A stretch of DNA of 21,882 bases from JABDAD01 sp964409695 (GTDB taxonomy: Bacteria; Pseudomonadota; Alphaproteobacteria; Rickettsiales; Rickettsiaceae): the NCBI GenBank assembly GCA_964409695.1, contig CAYPDX010000023.1:1-21882 (forward strand). The letters run 5' to 3'. Every line of letters starts with the position of its first letter. Position 1 is the first letter of the stretch. The position numbers and the translations under genes were made by a program. The notes beneath the pieces are model-generated. The model was not told the origin of the DNA. It saw only the letters and a list, made by a program, of their open reading frames with translations, and did not search any database. Below are positions 6,114 through 14,337 of the stretch, piece after piece.

Positions 6114-6938
6114 TTACTTATTTGATATTCTTGCGTTTAGTTCAGTATAACTTAACCATTTATGTTCTAACTTTAAGATTTTCATTCTAATATCTTCTAA
6201 TCCGTAATCCAATATCAGAGCTTCTTTTATAGAGGCTATAGTATAGTGGAAACCTATAAATTCTATACCTAGTTTATTGCAAAGATTTTCTACAGATAAT
6301 ATATTATGTAATTGATCATCAATAAATATAATTCTTTCAGGATAATAACTTGATAAACGTAATATTTCAGCAAGAATCTCTCCTTTATCTCTGTCAGCTG
6401 TATAGATTATTCCTGATTTCAACACTGGTACGCCATCCGGTGTTTTATATCTATTTAAAAAAATATTGTTTTTGAATGGAGATATTTTGGCAAAGTTTAT
6501 TCCTAAATTTAGTAGTTGTTTTTCTCTTAAATTTTCCCAGTTTTTTATATAACCAAATTTCCCAGTAGGTATAGATGTTAATGCCGTAGCCTTAATATTA
6601 TTTTTTTTAATGTATTGAAATATATCAAATAAATCAGTATCTACTATTTTCGGTTCTGATGACAAAATCATAGCGCTGTGTATTAATTTGAATTCTTTTT
6701 TGCTAAGATTGTTTTTTATGTTCTTCCACAGTTTCTTTCTATATACACTTCTGCCAATAGTATATTCATCCGTTGGCATAACTAATACATTGTCTACATC
6801 GAAAACTATTAGCATATTATCTTTGTGCTCTTTTAGAATGGATTTAAGTTTATCTAAATTGGTAATTTCATGAATAGATGCTGCCACAGAGTTACTTATA
6901 ATGAGTAGTATAATTATAGTAATTAAACGTAAGTACAT
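6114..6938 (-). CDS. Secreted DUF2608 HAD-superfamily protein, copy 1
   Basis: This is a HAD-fold hydrolase of unknown substrate, of a family known mainly from Legionella, Coxiella and Rickettsia relatives. From the ATG at 6938 it has 274 residues; the GTG at 6944 is less likely because GAGGTG (6947-6942) looks like its RBS. A signal peptide (RLITIIILLIISNSVAA) is cleaved near residue 20. HAD motif I is FDVDNVLVMPTDEY (D47, D49), motif II TSIPTGKF, motif III the Lys of PVLKSG, and motif IV FIDDQ (D207, D208). All catalytic positions are kept, so it is probably an active phosphatase outside the cytoplasm. It lies 18 bases after the 71-residue unknown gene. It is paralogous to the gene at 18854-19699. 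Confidence 0.82.
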   Translation of the reverse strand: MYLRLITIIILLIISNSVAASIHEITNLDKLKSILKEHKDNMLIVFDVDNVLVMPTDEYTIGRSVYRKKLWKNIKNNLSKKEFKLIHSAMILSSEPKIVDTDLFDIFQYIKKNNIKATALTSIPTGKFGYIKNWENLREKQLLNLGINFAKISPFKNNIFLNRYKTPDGVPVLKSGIIYTADRDKGEILAEILRLSSYYPERIIFIDDQLHNILSVENLCNKLGIEFIGFHYTIASIKEALILDYGLEDIRMKILKLEHKWLSYTELNARISNK

Positions 6939-6956
6939 GATCACCTCGTGAGAGTA

Positions 6957-7172
6957 TTATTTAGCAAGCAAGATAACTATTTTTCTGCATATAGAAGTTA
7001 ATTCTGTGTCCATAGAACCATGATCTAATGTTATATTCTCTAACCCAATAATTTTGATAATAATAGATACTAATGTAATTCTATATTTTTTGTTTAGTAG
7101 GAGAGTTGGATTTATAACAGAATTTTCTATTATCGAGAGGTGGTAATTATTTATATTTTTTAAAACTTGCAT
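6957..7172 (-). CDS. Small hypothetical protein, 71 residues
   Basis: I do not recognise this gene. It encodes 71 mostly hydrophobic, Ile/Leu-rich residues (NKKYRITLVSIIIKIIGLEN) with a more polar C-terminal part (TLDHGSMDTELTSICRKIV). There is no clear signal peptide; a single amphipathic or membrane-associating helix is possible. AGCAGG sits seven bases upstream of the ATG as a weak RBS. Its stop is 18 bases before the DUF2608 start on the same strand, so cotranslation from one mRNA is likely. It could be a remnant of a larger gene. Confidence that it is a real gene is moderate. Confidence 0.45.
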   Translation of the reverse strand: MQVLKNINNYHLSIIENSVINPTLLLNKKYRITLVSIIIKIIGLENITLDHGSMDTELTSICRKIVILLAK

Positions 7173-7365
7173 ATAAAACCTGCTGTGCGTTTTTGACTAG
7201 GATCTATTATTATATTTTAATCCTTTTATGTATATCGATGATAAATACATAATTGGTATACTTAAGTATTTTTTATAAATTATGTTGCGGTAAAAAATGA
7301 GTATATATGCGGAGGATAAATTGTAAAATTAGCGTTTCTTTATTGATATTAAGTAATGAAACTGT

Positions 7366-10300
7366 TTATAATAGTCTAGCAGTACTCTCCAGTTTTTTGG
7401 CTATTCGTTCATGACATTCAGAACTTTCAGGTAAGTTAGCATTCGCTATATTTAATGATTCCTTTAGATATTCAATAGCTTTAAGTTTGTATTCTTTTTC
7501 ATTTTTTAAGTTATTTATTGATTTGGCATTTTTTGATTTTTCTATGTAAAGTTCACCTAAGGTTTCTAAGGACACAAATACAAGAGGATGATTATCACTA
7601 TGTTTAAAGATGTTTAGCGAAATATTTGCATAATTTTCACATTCATCATATTTTTTGGTAGTGAGATACAGATATGCTATTCTATTATATATTAATGCTA
7701 AGAATGTGTGTTCAGTACCGTATACTTTCTCATATACTTTTAAAGTTTTTTTATATAAATCTTCAGCTTGTTCATACTTTTTTAATTCTAAACTAAGCGT
7801 TCCTAATTCAGCATTAGCCCAAGCTATACTTATTTCATCATGAGGAAAATAAGTAGTAAGTAATTTTATTGCATAATCCAAAGACTTTTGTGATTTGGCA
7901 TATTCCTTTATCATGTTGTATGATCTACCTAACCCAATAAAATTCCATGCAGTCATAGGATTTTCTATAGAACGATTTTGAGTTGTAATATTTATGGAGG
8001 TTTCAAAAACATTTACTGCTTTTTGGTATTCTCCTACAACAGTGTGATAGATACCCAGCTGTGTTAGCCCTCTTGCAAGTGCTGTATGAGAAGTATTACC
8101 CTCACTCAAAACTTTTATTCCTTTATCCAACAATTGTTTAGCTATTTTGTATTTACCTAATTTTTCATTGATAGCACCTAGGTAACAGTTAAGAATGGCT
8201 AAATCTAGGCTCTTCTCATCTAATTTTGTATTATTTTGTAATGCGCTTAGGTACATTTTTTCAGCTTTATAATATATTCCTGCTTTTCTATACATATGAG
8301 CTAAACTTGTTCTATAGCTTGTAATTTCTTTCTTTGTCCCTCCTGTATTTTCTAAGCATGTAATATTTTTTTCGAGATCAGTTCTTATTTCTGGATGATA
8401 ATATCCTAAATAGTCATAAGCTTCTCCTAAGGCTGCACCGAGCGAGCATTTAGTATATTGTGTCAATAAACTTTCATGTTCTAGAAATGATCTAGATTGA
8501 TTAAATAAAATTTTAATCTTAGAAACTTCTTGAGTATCTAAAAGTTGAGAAATACGTGATTTAAGTATCTTTGAGATATTTGTTAAATGATTAGTTAGTA
8601 TTTCTTTATCAAGGTTTTTATTCAAATAATCAAATATAGAAGCTTGAATAGCTCTATGCATACCTAAAGTATAACCAATCTCATTTACATTTTCTTGACT
8701 GATTAAAGAATATTTTTTTAGGAAGTATACAAACTCATCTGATGTAAGATTGTCAGAACAATCATCAATTAAAATTTTGGGTATATTATTCGCGTCAAGC
8801 GCACTTGCTATTATAAGGGGCTCAACAAAATTATAATTTGCTGCAAGTATTTTCTCTATAGCAAGAGAAATAATACTATTTCTTGTGCCAGAATAACTAC
8901 TCGTTTCCTTTATAATCGAAGTTTGAATGTTATTAAAATGTTTATCATTATTACTAAGGCTATTTAGATAAGCATCCAGTGATGTATGTGTAGTATTTAT
9001 ATAATTAGCGGCGATTACAATATCCAAAGGAAATGGTGGAATCTTTTGCAAAAATGATTTAATCTTATCAAGGTTTATTTGTTCAGATTTATTTTGTTTT
9101 TTATGAATTTTGAGAAACAATTCAAGTTGTTGCTCTGAAGTAAGAGAAGAAATATGTACTGAATTTTTTATAAAGGAATTATTGCCAAAATTAGCATTTC
9201 TGGTTGTTATTACAATCTTACCATTTCCCCAGAGATTTTCATTATTAGGGTAGAATTTTTGAATAGAAGTAAAATCTTCAAGATTATCAAAAATTAATAG
9301 CCAATTTTTAGTTTCAAATAAGTAACGTCTTACATAATCAATAAGTTTGTCTTCATTTTCTTCGGAATTTTTTAAAGATATTATATTACTAATATTATCA
9401 TCATGATTTAATTTTCCTATAGAACTCGCTAATTTTTCAAAGGAGTCTTTAGTACTTTTCTTTGTTTCTGCATTAATTTCCCAAGTTAATGTGGGTTTTA
9501 CAGAGTTGGCAAGTTGTCTTGCTATCGTGCTTTTACCAGAGCCTCCATCTCCAATCAATACTACAGAATTTATTCCTTCAGAACTTTCTAGTTTGCTTGT
9601 AATCTCATTAATTATACTAGTGCGTTTTAGTAATAGATCTTCTTCCGGTATTAAAAAAGGTGTTGTTAATATAAAATCATTTCTGGCTTCGTATTGATAA
9701 AAGTAAAAACTTGGTATTGTAAGCATGAATACAGTAATGATAATGAAGTATACTTTATTTTTAAAAATATTAGGCAGAGATTGTAGAAGATATTGATTGG
9801 TAGTTGAGTTAGAGGGAGCAATATTAGGAACATTTACAGATGTTTCATTATAACAACTAACGGAATTTAGCCTGTGCTGGATTGTTTTTATAGATTCATT
9901 AATAATATCTACAGTGGATGGAAATAAGATTTTTATTATATTAAAAAATATTAAATATATCTCCTCTTTCCTACTCAAATCATATTCTACAGATTGGTCT
10001 ATACTAGTACTATTTCTATTAGTCTTTAGCAGTATTTTTTTCTCAGCAATAGTAGATAAAATTATATATTCATATGTATCTAGTCCATTGCTGGTATTGT
10101 CTTTTATGCTTATTGTTATAATTTTTACAGAGTTAATCTCTTTATCATCTTCGGTATTATTATAATGAATTTTAATAAAAACTTTTTGCAAAAAACATGA
10201 TAAAAATTTAAGTAGAAAATCTTTCTCTTGGAAGTTAGACTCAATTTTCAAGAATATTTCTGAAGATTCTGTATGTGGTTTAAGCTTTATAATGCATTTG

Positions 10301-10617
10301 TCGATTTCTTTCCATAGAATAATATCTGTGTAATGTCTGTGGAGTTGCTTGTACTGATCTGATTTTTCAACAAAGTCTATAATGTTATTTTTGGATAAGG
10401 CTCCTATTTTCCTTCTAATATTAAAAATATGAGTTTCTACGGAGCGTTGGCTTAAATCCTTATCATAAGTTGAAAGAAGATTAGATATCGATTTTGCATT
10501 TTTGCCGCAAATTATACATGAAATTATATCTACTTCACGATTTGTAAAACTAATACCATTAATGAGGCGTAGTTTTTCAATTTCTTCTATAAAGATACGA
10601 TCCAGCTTATTAACCAT
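7366..10617 (-). CDS. LuxR-type HTH, membrane segment, STAND/NB-ARC NTPase and TPR regulator
   Basis: This 1083-residue signal-transduction protein combines parts that are usually separate. Residues 22-84 form a LuxR/GerE-type helix-turn-helix (LTNREVDIISCIICGKNAKS-like start and SQRSVETHIFNIRRKIGA recognition helix). Residues 100-270 are unassigned. Residues 288-308 (KVYFIIITVFMLTIPSFYFY) are one strong hydrophobic segment. The NTPase follows, with Walker A GDGGSGKST (356-364), Walker B LLIFDN (440-445), sensor GKIVITTRN (466-474), a GLPL-like IPPFPLDI (526-533) and an MHD-like MHR (653-655). TPR-type helix pairs fill about 720-1075. STAND proteins are ATP switches released by ligand binding to the repeat tail. 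The divergent neighbours and the HTH suggest a regulator, and a defence role is an alternative. The RBS is weak at the ATG at 10617. Confidence 0.85.
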   Translation of the reverse strand: MVNKLDRIFIEEIEKLRLINGISFTNREVDIISCIICGKNAKSISNLLSTYDKDLSQRSVETHIFNIRRKIGALSKNNIIDFVEKSDQYKQLHRHYTDIILWKEIDKCIIKLKPHTESSEIFLKIESNFQEKDFLLKFLSCFLQKVFIKIHYNNTEDDKEINSVKIITISIKDNTSNGLDTYEYIILSTIAEKKILLKTNRNSTSIDQSVEYDLSRKEEIYLIFFNIIKILFPSTVDIINESIKTIQHRLNSVSCYNETSVNVPNIAPSNSTTNQYLLQSLPNIFKNKVYFIIITVFMLTIPSFYFYQYEARNDFILTTPFLIPEEDLLLKRTSIINEITSKLESSEGINSVVLIGDGGSGKSTIARQLANSVKPTLTWEINAETKKSTKDSFEKLASSIGKLNHDDNISNIISLKNSEENEDKLIDYVRRYLFETKNWLLIFDNLEDFTSIQKFYPNNENLWGNGKIVITTRNANFGNNSFIKNSVHISSLTSEQQLELFLKIHKKQNKSEQINLDKIKSFLQKIPPFPLDIVIAANYINTTHTSLDAYLNSLSNNDKHFNNIQTSIIKETSSYSGTRNSIISLAIEKILAANYNFVEPLIIASALDANNIPKILIDDCSDNLTSDEFVYFLKKYSLISQENVNEIGYTLGMHRAIQASIFDYLNKNLDKEILTNHLTNISKILKSRISQLLDTQEVSKIKILFNQSRSFLEHESLLTQYTKCSLGAALGEAYDYLGYYHPEIRTDLEKNITCLENTGGTKKEITSYRTSLAHMYRKAGIYYKAEKMYLSALQNNTKLDEKSLDLAILNCYLGAINEKLGKYKIAKQLLDKGIKVLSEGNTSHTALARGLTQLGIYHTVVGEYQKAVNVFETSINITTQNRSIENPMTAWNFIGLGRSYNMIKEYAKSQKSLDYAIKLLTTYFPHDEISIAWANAELGTLSLELKKYEQAEDLYKKTLKVYEKVYGTEHTFLALIYNRIAYLYLTTKKYDECENYANISLNIFKHSDNHPLVFVSLETLGELYIEKSKNAKSINNLKNEKEYKLKAIEYLKESLNIANANLPESSECHERIAKKLESTARLL

Positions 10618-10946
10618 TGATATAACAATTCATTTTAAAAATTAAAGTACTATAATTATTCATGTCTACTAATATAAGCTAAAATAATTAAATAAAAATT
10701 CATATAATTCTTTAATATAATGGTTTGCTAAATTAACTAGTATAAAATTTATTTGCAGACTACTTGGTTTGTTAAATGATTAATCTATTAAGTAGATATA
10801 AAAATATAAAATAAATGTTCTAAAATAACTTTTATACAATATTTTTAATTATAGCAATACAAATACAACTTAGAGTTGCAGATTATGAGATTTTGTGATA
10901 GTACTTTTATATCTATATTTAGAATTAGACTAGTGTTAGGTATGTT
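10618..10946. promoter_or_regulatory. Divergent promoter region between STAND regulator and JmjC genes
   Basis: This stretch of about 330 bases has no gene and is extremely AT-rich. For the plus-strand JmjC gene, TTGTGA (10893-10898), a 17-base spacer and TATTTA (10916-10921) resemble a sigma-70 promoter ending about 25 bases before the ATG. For the minus strand, TTATAT, a 17-base spacer and TATAGT lie about 35-60 bases upstream of the regulator's start. Both matches are weak given the base composition. I see no clear operator palindrome. Confidence 0.4.
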
Positions 10947-11876
10947 ATGAAACATGGGTTGCCGCAAGGACAATGCTTAGGAGATGTATGTCGTATTGAG
11001 TATAAAGAATCAGAAGAACAAATAGTGGAGATGTTAGAACGTAGACGACCATTTATAATAAAAAACATGACTCAAAGTTGGCCATGTAAGCAGATCTGGA
11101 ATCCAGAATATTTTAGAAGTAGAGTAGGTAACAATCAGATTTATTACGTCATAACTGAAAATGGTAATGTAGCAAAATACTCTAAAATCCATCAAATGCC
11201 AATGTCAGAATTTTTGGACAGATTAGAAAGTATGGATGAATGTGCTTTACAATCTGGCGATAGTAAGAGCTTATATTTAGTTGTAACGAGAATAATGTCA
11301 CATCACAATCGAAATATGGCGCAGTTGCCAGTTTTGCTTGCTGACATAACCATTCCTCACTTTATACCATATGAACGTCTATGGCAAGTAAACTTATGGC
11401 TTGGTAAAGGTAGTAATAAAAGCAATTTACATTTTGATCCTGAAGAGAATTTGCTAAGTCCAATTGTTGGAGTGAAGAATGTATTACTGTTTTCTCCAGA
11501 GTATGATCGTTTCTTATACAAAAACACTGAAAAAGGAACAAATCTTTTGCAAAGCAAAGTTGATGTGTTTAACTTTGAATCTGATAAATTTCCGTTAGTG
11601 AATAAAGCTTATTATTTTCAAACTCAGGTTCAAGAAAATGAGACTTTGTTTATTCCAGCGGGATGGTGGCATGCCGTAGAGTCATCACCAACTTTGAATA
11701 TTGCGGTTAACATTATATGGCTTGTCAAACCATATTTCCTATTAAGATTTTACGATAAGGTCACCAAAGATATATACGATAAAGATGGAAAATGGAAATC
11801 TGTATTGTCTCCTAATAAAATTATTAATTTAGGTGGCAGTACTGGTGTAAAGATAAAGAAGATAGGTATCAATTAA
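10947..11876 (+). CDS. JmjC/cupin-8 domain oxygenase-like protein, copy A
   Basis: This 309-residue protein belongs to the cupin-8/JmjC fold of Fe(II)/2-oxoglutarate oxygenases, which typically hydroxylate proteins or small molecules. The N-terminal part has the usual RPFIIKNMTQSWPCKQIWN block (the PvvI...WpA pattern). The metal-binding triad is complete: H162 and D164 in NLHFDPEEN, and H242 in FIPAGWWHAVES. The conserved NIAVNIIW strand follows. No signal peptide is present, so it is cytoplasmic. The ATG at 10947 is preceded by TTAGG nine bases upstream. It is the first of two tandem paralogues and shares the QCLGDVCRIEY start with copy B. The substrate is unknown. Fe/2OG dependence is inferred from the motif, not shown. 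Confidence 0.82.
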   Translation: MKHGLPQGQCLGDVCRIEYKESEEQIVEMLERRRPFIIKNMTQSWPCKQIWNPEYFRSRVGNNQIYYVITENGNVAKYSKIHQMPMSEFLDRLESMDECALQSGDSKSLYLVVTRIMSHHNRNMAQLPVLLADITIPHFIPYERLWQVNLWLGKGSNKSNLHFDPEENLLSPIVGVKNVLLFSPEYDRFLYKNTEKGTNLLQSKVDVFNFESDKFPLVNKAYYFQTQVQENETLFIPAGWWHAVESSPTLNIAVNIIWLVKPYFLLRFYDKVTKDIYDKDGKWKSVLSPNKIINLGGSTGVKIKKIGIN

Positions 11877-12042
11877 TATAATTGTTTAGTGGTGGAAAGT
11901 TTACTGGATTAATATATCAAGTAGAACGTATAGAATTTAAGTTATATCATGACAAGACAAATTAATAATATAATGGGTTCGTGCTTTTTAAACGGAGTAT
12001 AAAGTTATGTTGTGTTTTTAGATGATCTGAATGGTAAAGAAA

Positions 12043-12924
12043 ATGAATCATGACTTACTAAAAGAAAATTGCTGTGGAGATATTTGTAGGGTTGAGTTTA
12101 AGAACAATGCTCAAATCAAGAATTTATGTTCATTGGAAAAGCCTTTTATTCTTAGGGACTTGGCATTTAAATGGCAGGCCTTTAATAAATGGAATTTAGA
12201 ATATTTAAATTCCAAACTATTGCAGTCTCATATAACTCATGCACATTTGGAAAGTGCAAAGGTTGTATTATATGAAAATACTAAAACTCAAAAATCTGAC
12301 TTTATAAAAAATATCAAAATCTTTCAGAGATCTGGGGTTGACTATATGCCAAAAGAGCGGATATATCTTGCTTCGTCTAGAACTGGTGTGGATAAATGGG
12401 AAAAACCACTTCAAAAGCATGAGTTACTTGAAGATATAAATATTCCATACTTTATTCCGTACAACAAATTATCTGAGATAAACTTATCGATTGACAATAG
12501 AGGCTATAGAAGCAGTCTACATTTTGATTTTGAAGAAAGTACATTAACAGTTTTGAGAGGAAAGAAGACTTTAGTTTTATTCCCTCCATGCCAAACTTCT
12601 CTATTGTATCAAGACAACACTAAAAAAAATAAAACCTTAAGAAGTCGGGTAGATATTTTTAGTGTTAATAGAAGGGAATACCACTTGGTAGATAAAGCAA
12701 TATACTATCAAACTACACTATCTGAGGGTGAATCTTTATACATACCTGCGGGGTGGTGGTATGCAGAAGAGACTTCGGAAGATTTGAACGTTGCACTAAA
12801 TATCTGGTGGTTCATTAAGTCAAAACGTCTTTTAGAATTTGACAATCCAGCTTCTTTATATTTATGGCAGACTAACTTCAAGTGGTTAAGTGTTCTGAAG
12901 TCTGCGTTTTACTTTTATAATTAA
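12043..12924 (+). CDS. JmjC/cupin-8 paralogue, copy B, distal metal His replaced by Tyr
   Basis: This is a tandem paralogue of the gene before it. I chose ATG 12043 because its start (MNHDLLKENCCGDICRVEF) aligns residue for residue with copy A; ATG 12031 in the same frame would add four residues. Of the metal triad, H160 and D162 are kept in SLHFDFEES. The expected distal His in YIPAGWWYAEETS is Tyr240. The rest of the fold is conserved (KPFILRDLAFKWQAFNKWN, NIPYFIPYN, NVALNIWW). It may therefore bind metal differently or act as a non-catalytic partner or substrate-binding pseudoenzyme. There are 166 bases between the two genes, so they may be cotranscribed or separately promoted. Length is 293 residues. 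Confidence 0.78.
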   Translation: MNHDLLKENCCGDICRVEFKNNAQIKNLCSLEKPFILRDLAFKWQAFNKWNLEYLNSKLLQSHITHAHLESAKVVLYENTKTQKSDFIKNIKIFQRSGVDYMPKERIYLASSRTGVDKWEKPLQKHELLEDINIPYFIPYNKLSEINLSIDNRGYRSSLHFDFEESTLTVLRGKKTLVLFPPCQTSLLYQDNTKKNKTLRSRVDIFSVNRREYHLVDKAIYYQTTLSEGESLYIPAGWWYAEETSEDLNVALNIWWFIKSKRLLEFDNPASLYLWQTNFKWLSVLKSAFYFYN

Positions 12925-12990
12925 AGTAAGTTTTGAATTTAGATCAATGAATTGTTTTATAATCAAATAACAAATAAAGTAAAAAGAGAA

Positions 12991-13173
12991 TTAGACAATA
13001 TCTTGATGTGGTATGAAATGAGGAAGGAAGCTTAAAAGCTTCTCTAAGGATATTGTATGATGGATAATAGGGTCTACATATTCATTACTATTATATGAAA
13101 TGCTTGAAGAATAGTTTCTGTCATTAATATCAAATGATTCGATTCTCCATTTTTTTGAATTTATAGTAGTAGT
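12991..13173 (-). pseudogene. In-frame C-terminal tail of the phosphopantetheinyl transferase after the TGA
   Basis: In the frame of the transferase, 60 further codons follow the TGA without another stop. They begin TTTINSKKWRIESFDIND, where KKWRIESF is the typical late Sfp-family strand, and end at TAA 12993-12991. With this tail the protein would be 249 positions long, a normal family length. This indicates a single nonsense change, stop readthrough or a sequence error rather than a naturally short enzyme. A 6-7 bp inverted repeat GAAGCTT...AAGCTTC (13027-13042) lies inside this tail and is probably just coding sequence. Confidence 0.7.
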
Positions 13174-13740
13174 TCAATTATTAAAATAGTCTAAATCGCT
13201 AAGATCTATATCGTTGATTCTATTATTAATTCCGGTCCCTATCGCTTTTAATAGAGCTTCTTTTCTTGTCCAAAGTTCAAAAAACTTAATTTGCTTGTTT
13301 GAAGCGTTAAGTTGATCTAGTAGTGATTTTTCCTTAGTAGTTAGTATTAAATTGCTAAAATCATCAATATTCAATTTAGTATCTATATATTCAACATCAA
13401 CGCCTATTTCTCTTTTATAAATACCTATAAGTATTTTTTGATGGGAGTGGGAGAGATTAAAATGTAAATCGGCAATTTCTATGGAAGGCTTGCCATAGTG
13501 ATTTGTTCTAAATTTAATTTGTTTAGGTTGCTCTTTAGAATACATGCTTAGTAAAAGACGGAGAGATATATGAGAAATTATGTAGCTTCTCATATCTTTT
13601 TCAAATTTAAAATTTCCTGCTTTATGTTGTTCTTCGTAAGAAAGAATATATCTATATTCTAAACATTTATAGTAATTCTCATTGTTATTTTCTATTATCC
13701 ATGCATAAATTTTAGAATTTGTGGTATGCGTGTCAATCAC
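13174..13740 (-). CDS. Sfp-type 4'-phosphopantetheinyl transferase, ended early by an in-frame TGA
   Basis: The enzyme transfers phosphopantetheine from CoA to carrier proteins. Family motifs are present: KFRTNHYGKP and FNLSHS (94-99), GVDVE (113-117, Mg-binding Asp115 and Glu117), and FELWTRKEALLKAIGTGI (154-171, with Glu161 and Lys165). The ATG at 13740 opens a protein of 188 residues, about 40-60 short for the Sfp group. The same frame continues after the TGA (13176-13174) for 60 codons and looks like the missing C-terminal end. The core active-site residues are before the stop, so partial activity is imaginable, but the gene is probably decaying. It converges with JmjC copy B. No polyketide or peptide synthetase is visible as client. 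Confidence 0.82.
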   Translation of the reverse strand: MIDTHTTNSKIYAWIIENNNENYYKCLEYRYILSYEEQHKAGNFKFEKDMRSYIISHISLRLLLSMYSKEQPKQIKFRTNHYGKPSIEIADLHFNLSHSHQKILIGIYKREIGVDVEYIDTKLNIDDFSNLILTTKEKSLLDQLNASNKQIKFFELWTRKEALLKAIGTGINNRINDIDLSDLDYFNN

Positions 13741-14185
13741 AATATTTTTCTACGTATCAGGTTTATAAGAATTAGAGTATTATGTTCTATTATCATCACT
13801 TAGAAATCTAGTTAGATTTCAGAAAAGTCTAAATCTATAGATATATTGGGTATCAAAATTATAGAAGTGAATTGGGTGATTTCAACAAAAATTAATAATT
13901 AACTCAGAAAATGTCGTAATCTCAAAACACGTTCTAAGTCCAATAATGACTATACTACTATGATTATATTACTGAATTTATTATTGACCTAACAAATCAA
14001 TAAAATACTATAACTAATAATATAAGTCAGAAATTAATCCAATGATGTAAAACAGAATTATTTGGTAAAAATGCAACAAGGAGAAATGTCATCTCCAACT
14101 GTTAAAAATTTTGTCTGGAAAGAGTGAGTCGAGTCAATTAGTGATTGAACATTCGAGTTTTATTTTATAAATTATAATTTTTAAT
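13741..14185. other. AT-rich spacer between transferase and glycosyltransferase, no gene recognised
   Basis: About 445 bases without a recognisable gene lie between divergent genes, so they should hold both promoters. Small dyads are visible, such as GAAATCT...AGATTTC (13803-13820) and ATCTATAGAT near 13832. An 18-codon frame at 14071-14127 reads MQQGEMSSPTVKNFVWKE. It is too short to support as a gene and its only SD-like AAGGAG is badly placed. A leader peptide cannot be excluded. Confidence 0.35.
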
Positions 14186-14337
14186 ATGAGGTATTTATCC
14201 TTAAATATTTAGATAATTCTCAAAGTAAAATAGAAAATATTATAGATAATAAACAATGGTCTGACATACTAACAGACCTTATTATTGCATATTGTAAAGT
14301 AAAATCAGAGGATGAGAAAAAATCCCTTAACGAACTT
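14186..14337 (+). other. Probable true 5' end of the glycosyltransferase, separated by a 1-base shift
   Basis: The glycosyltransferase frame stays open upstream to a TAA at 14182, encoding a credible helical stretch (IENIIDNKQWSDILTDLIIA), but offers no ATG. An ATG at 14186 opens MRYLSLNI in another frame and hits TAG at 14210. Adding one T to the TTT run at 14208-14210 joins the two as MRYLSLNILDNSQSKIE and gives a 517-residue protein. This suggests a single-base deletion, a frameshift signal or a read error. Confidence 0.55.

Noticed and set aside
7191..7225. TTGACT with a TATT-rich -10-like element on the plus strand
   Set aside because: No plus-strand gene follows within 3 kb, and such matches are expected by chance in sequence this AT-rich.
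9914..10165. Plus-strand 83-codon frame with hydrophobic composition
   Set aside because: It is antisense to the regulator between its HTH and membrane segment; hydrophobicity comes from the complement of Lys/Asn-rich codons.
13027..13042. GAAGCTT...AAGCTTC as a terminator between convergent genes
   Set aside because: It has a tiny loop, no U-run, and falls inside the in-frame tail of the phosphopantetheinyl transferase.
14071..14127. 18-codon plus-strand frame as a leader peptide
   Set aside because: The frame is very short, the SD-like AAGGAG is only two bases from the inner ATG, and nothing downstream suggests attenuation.
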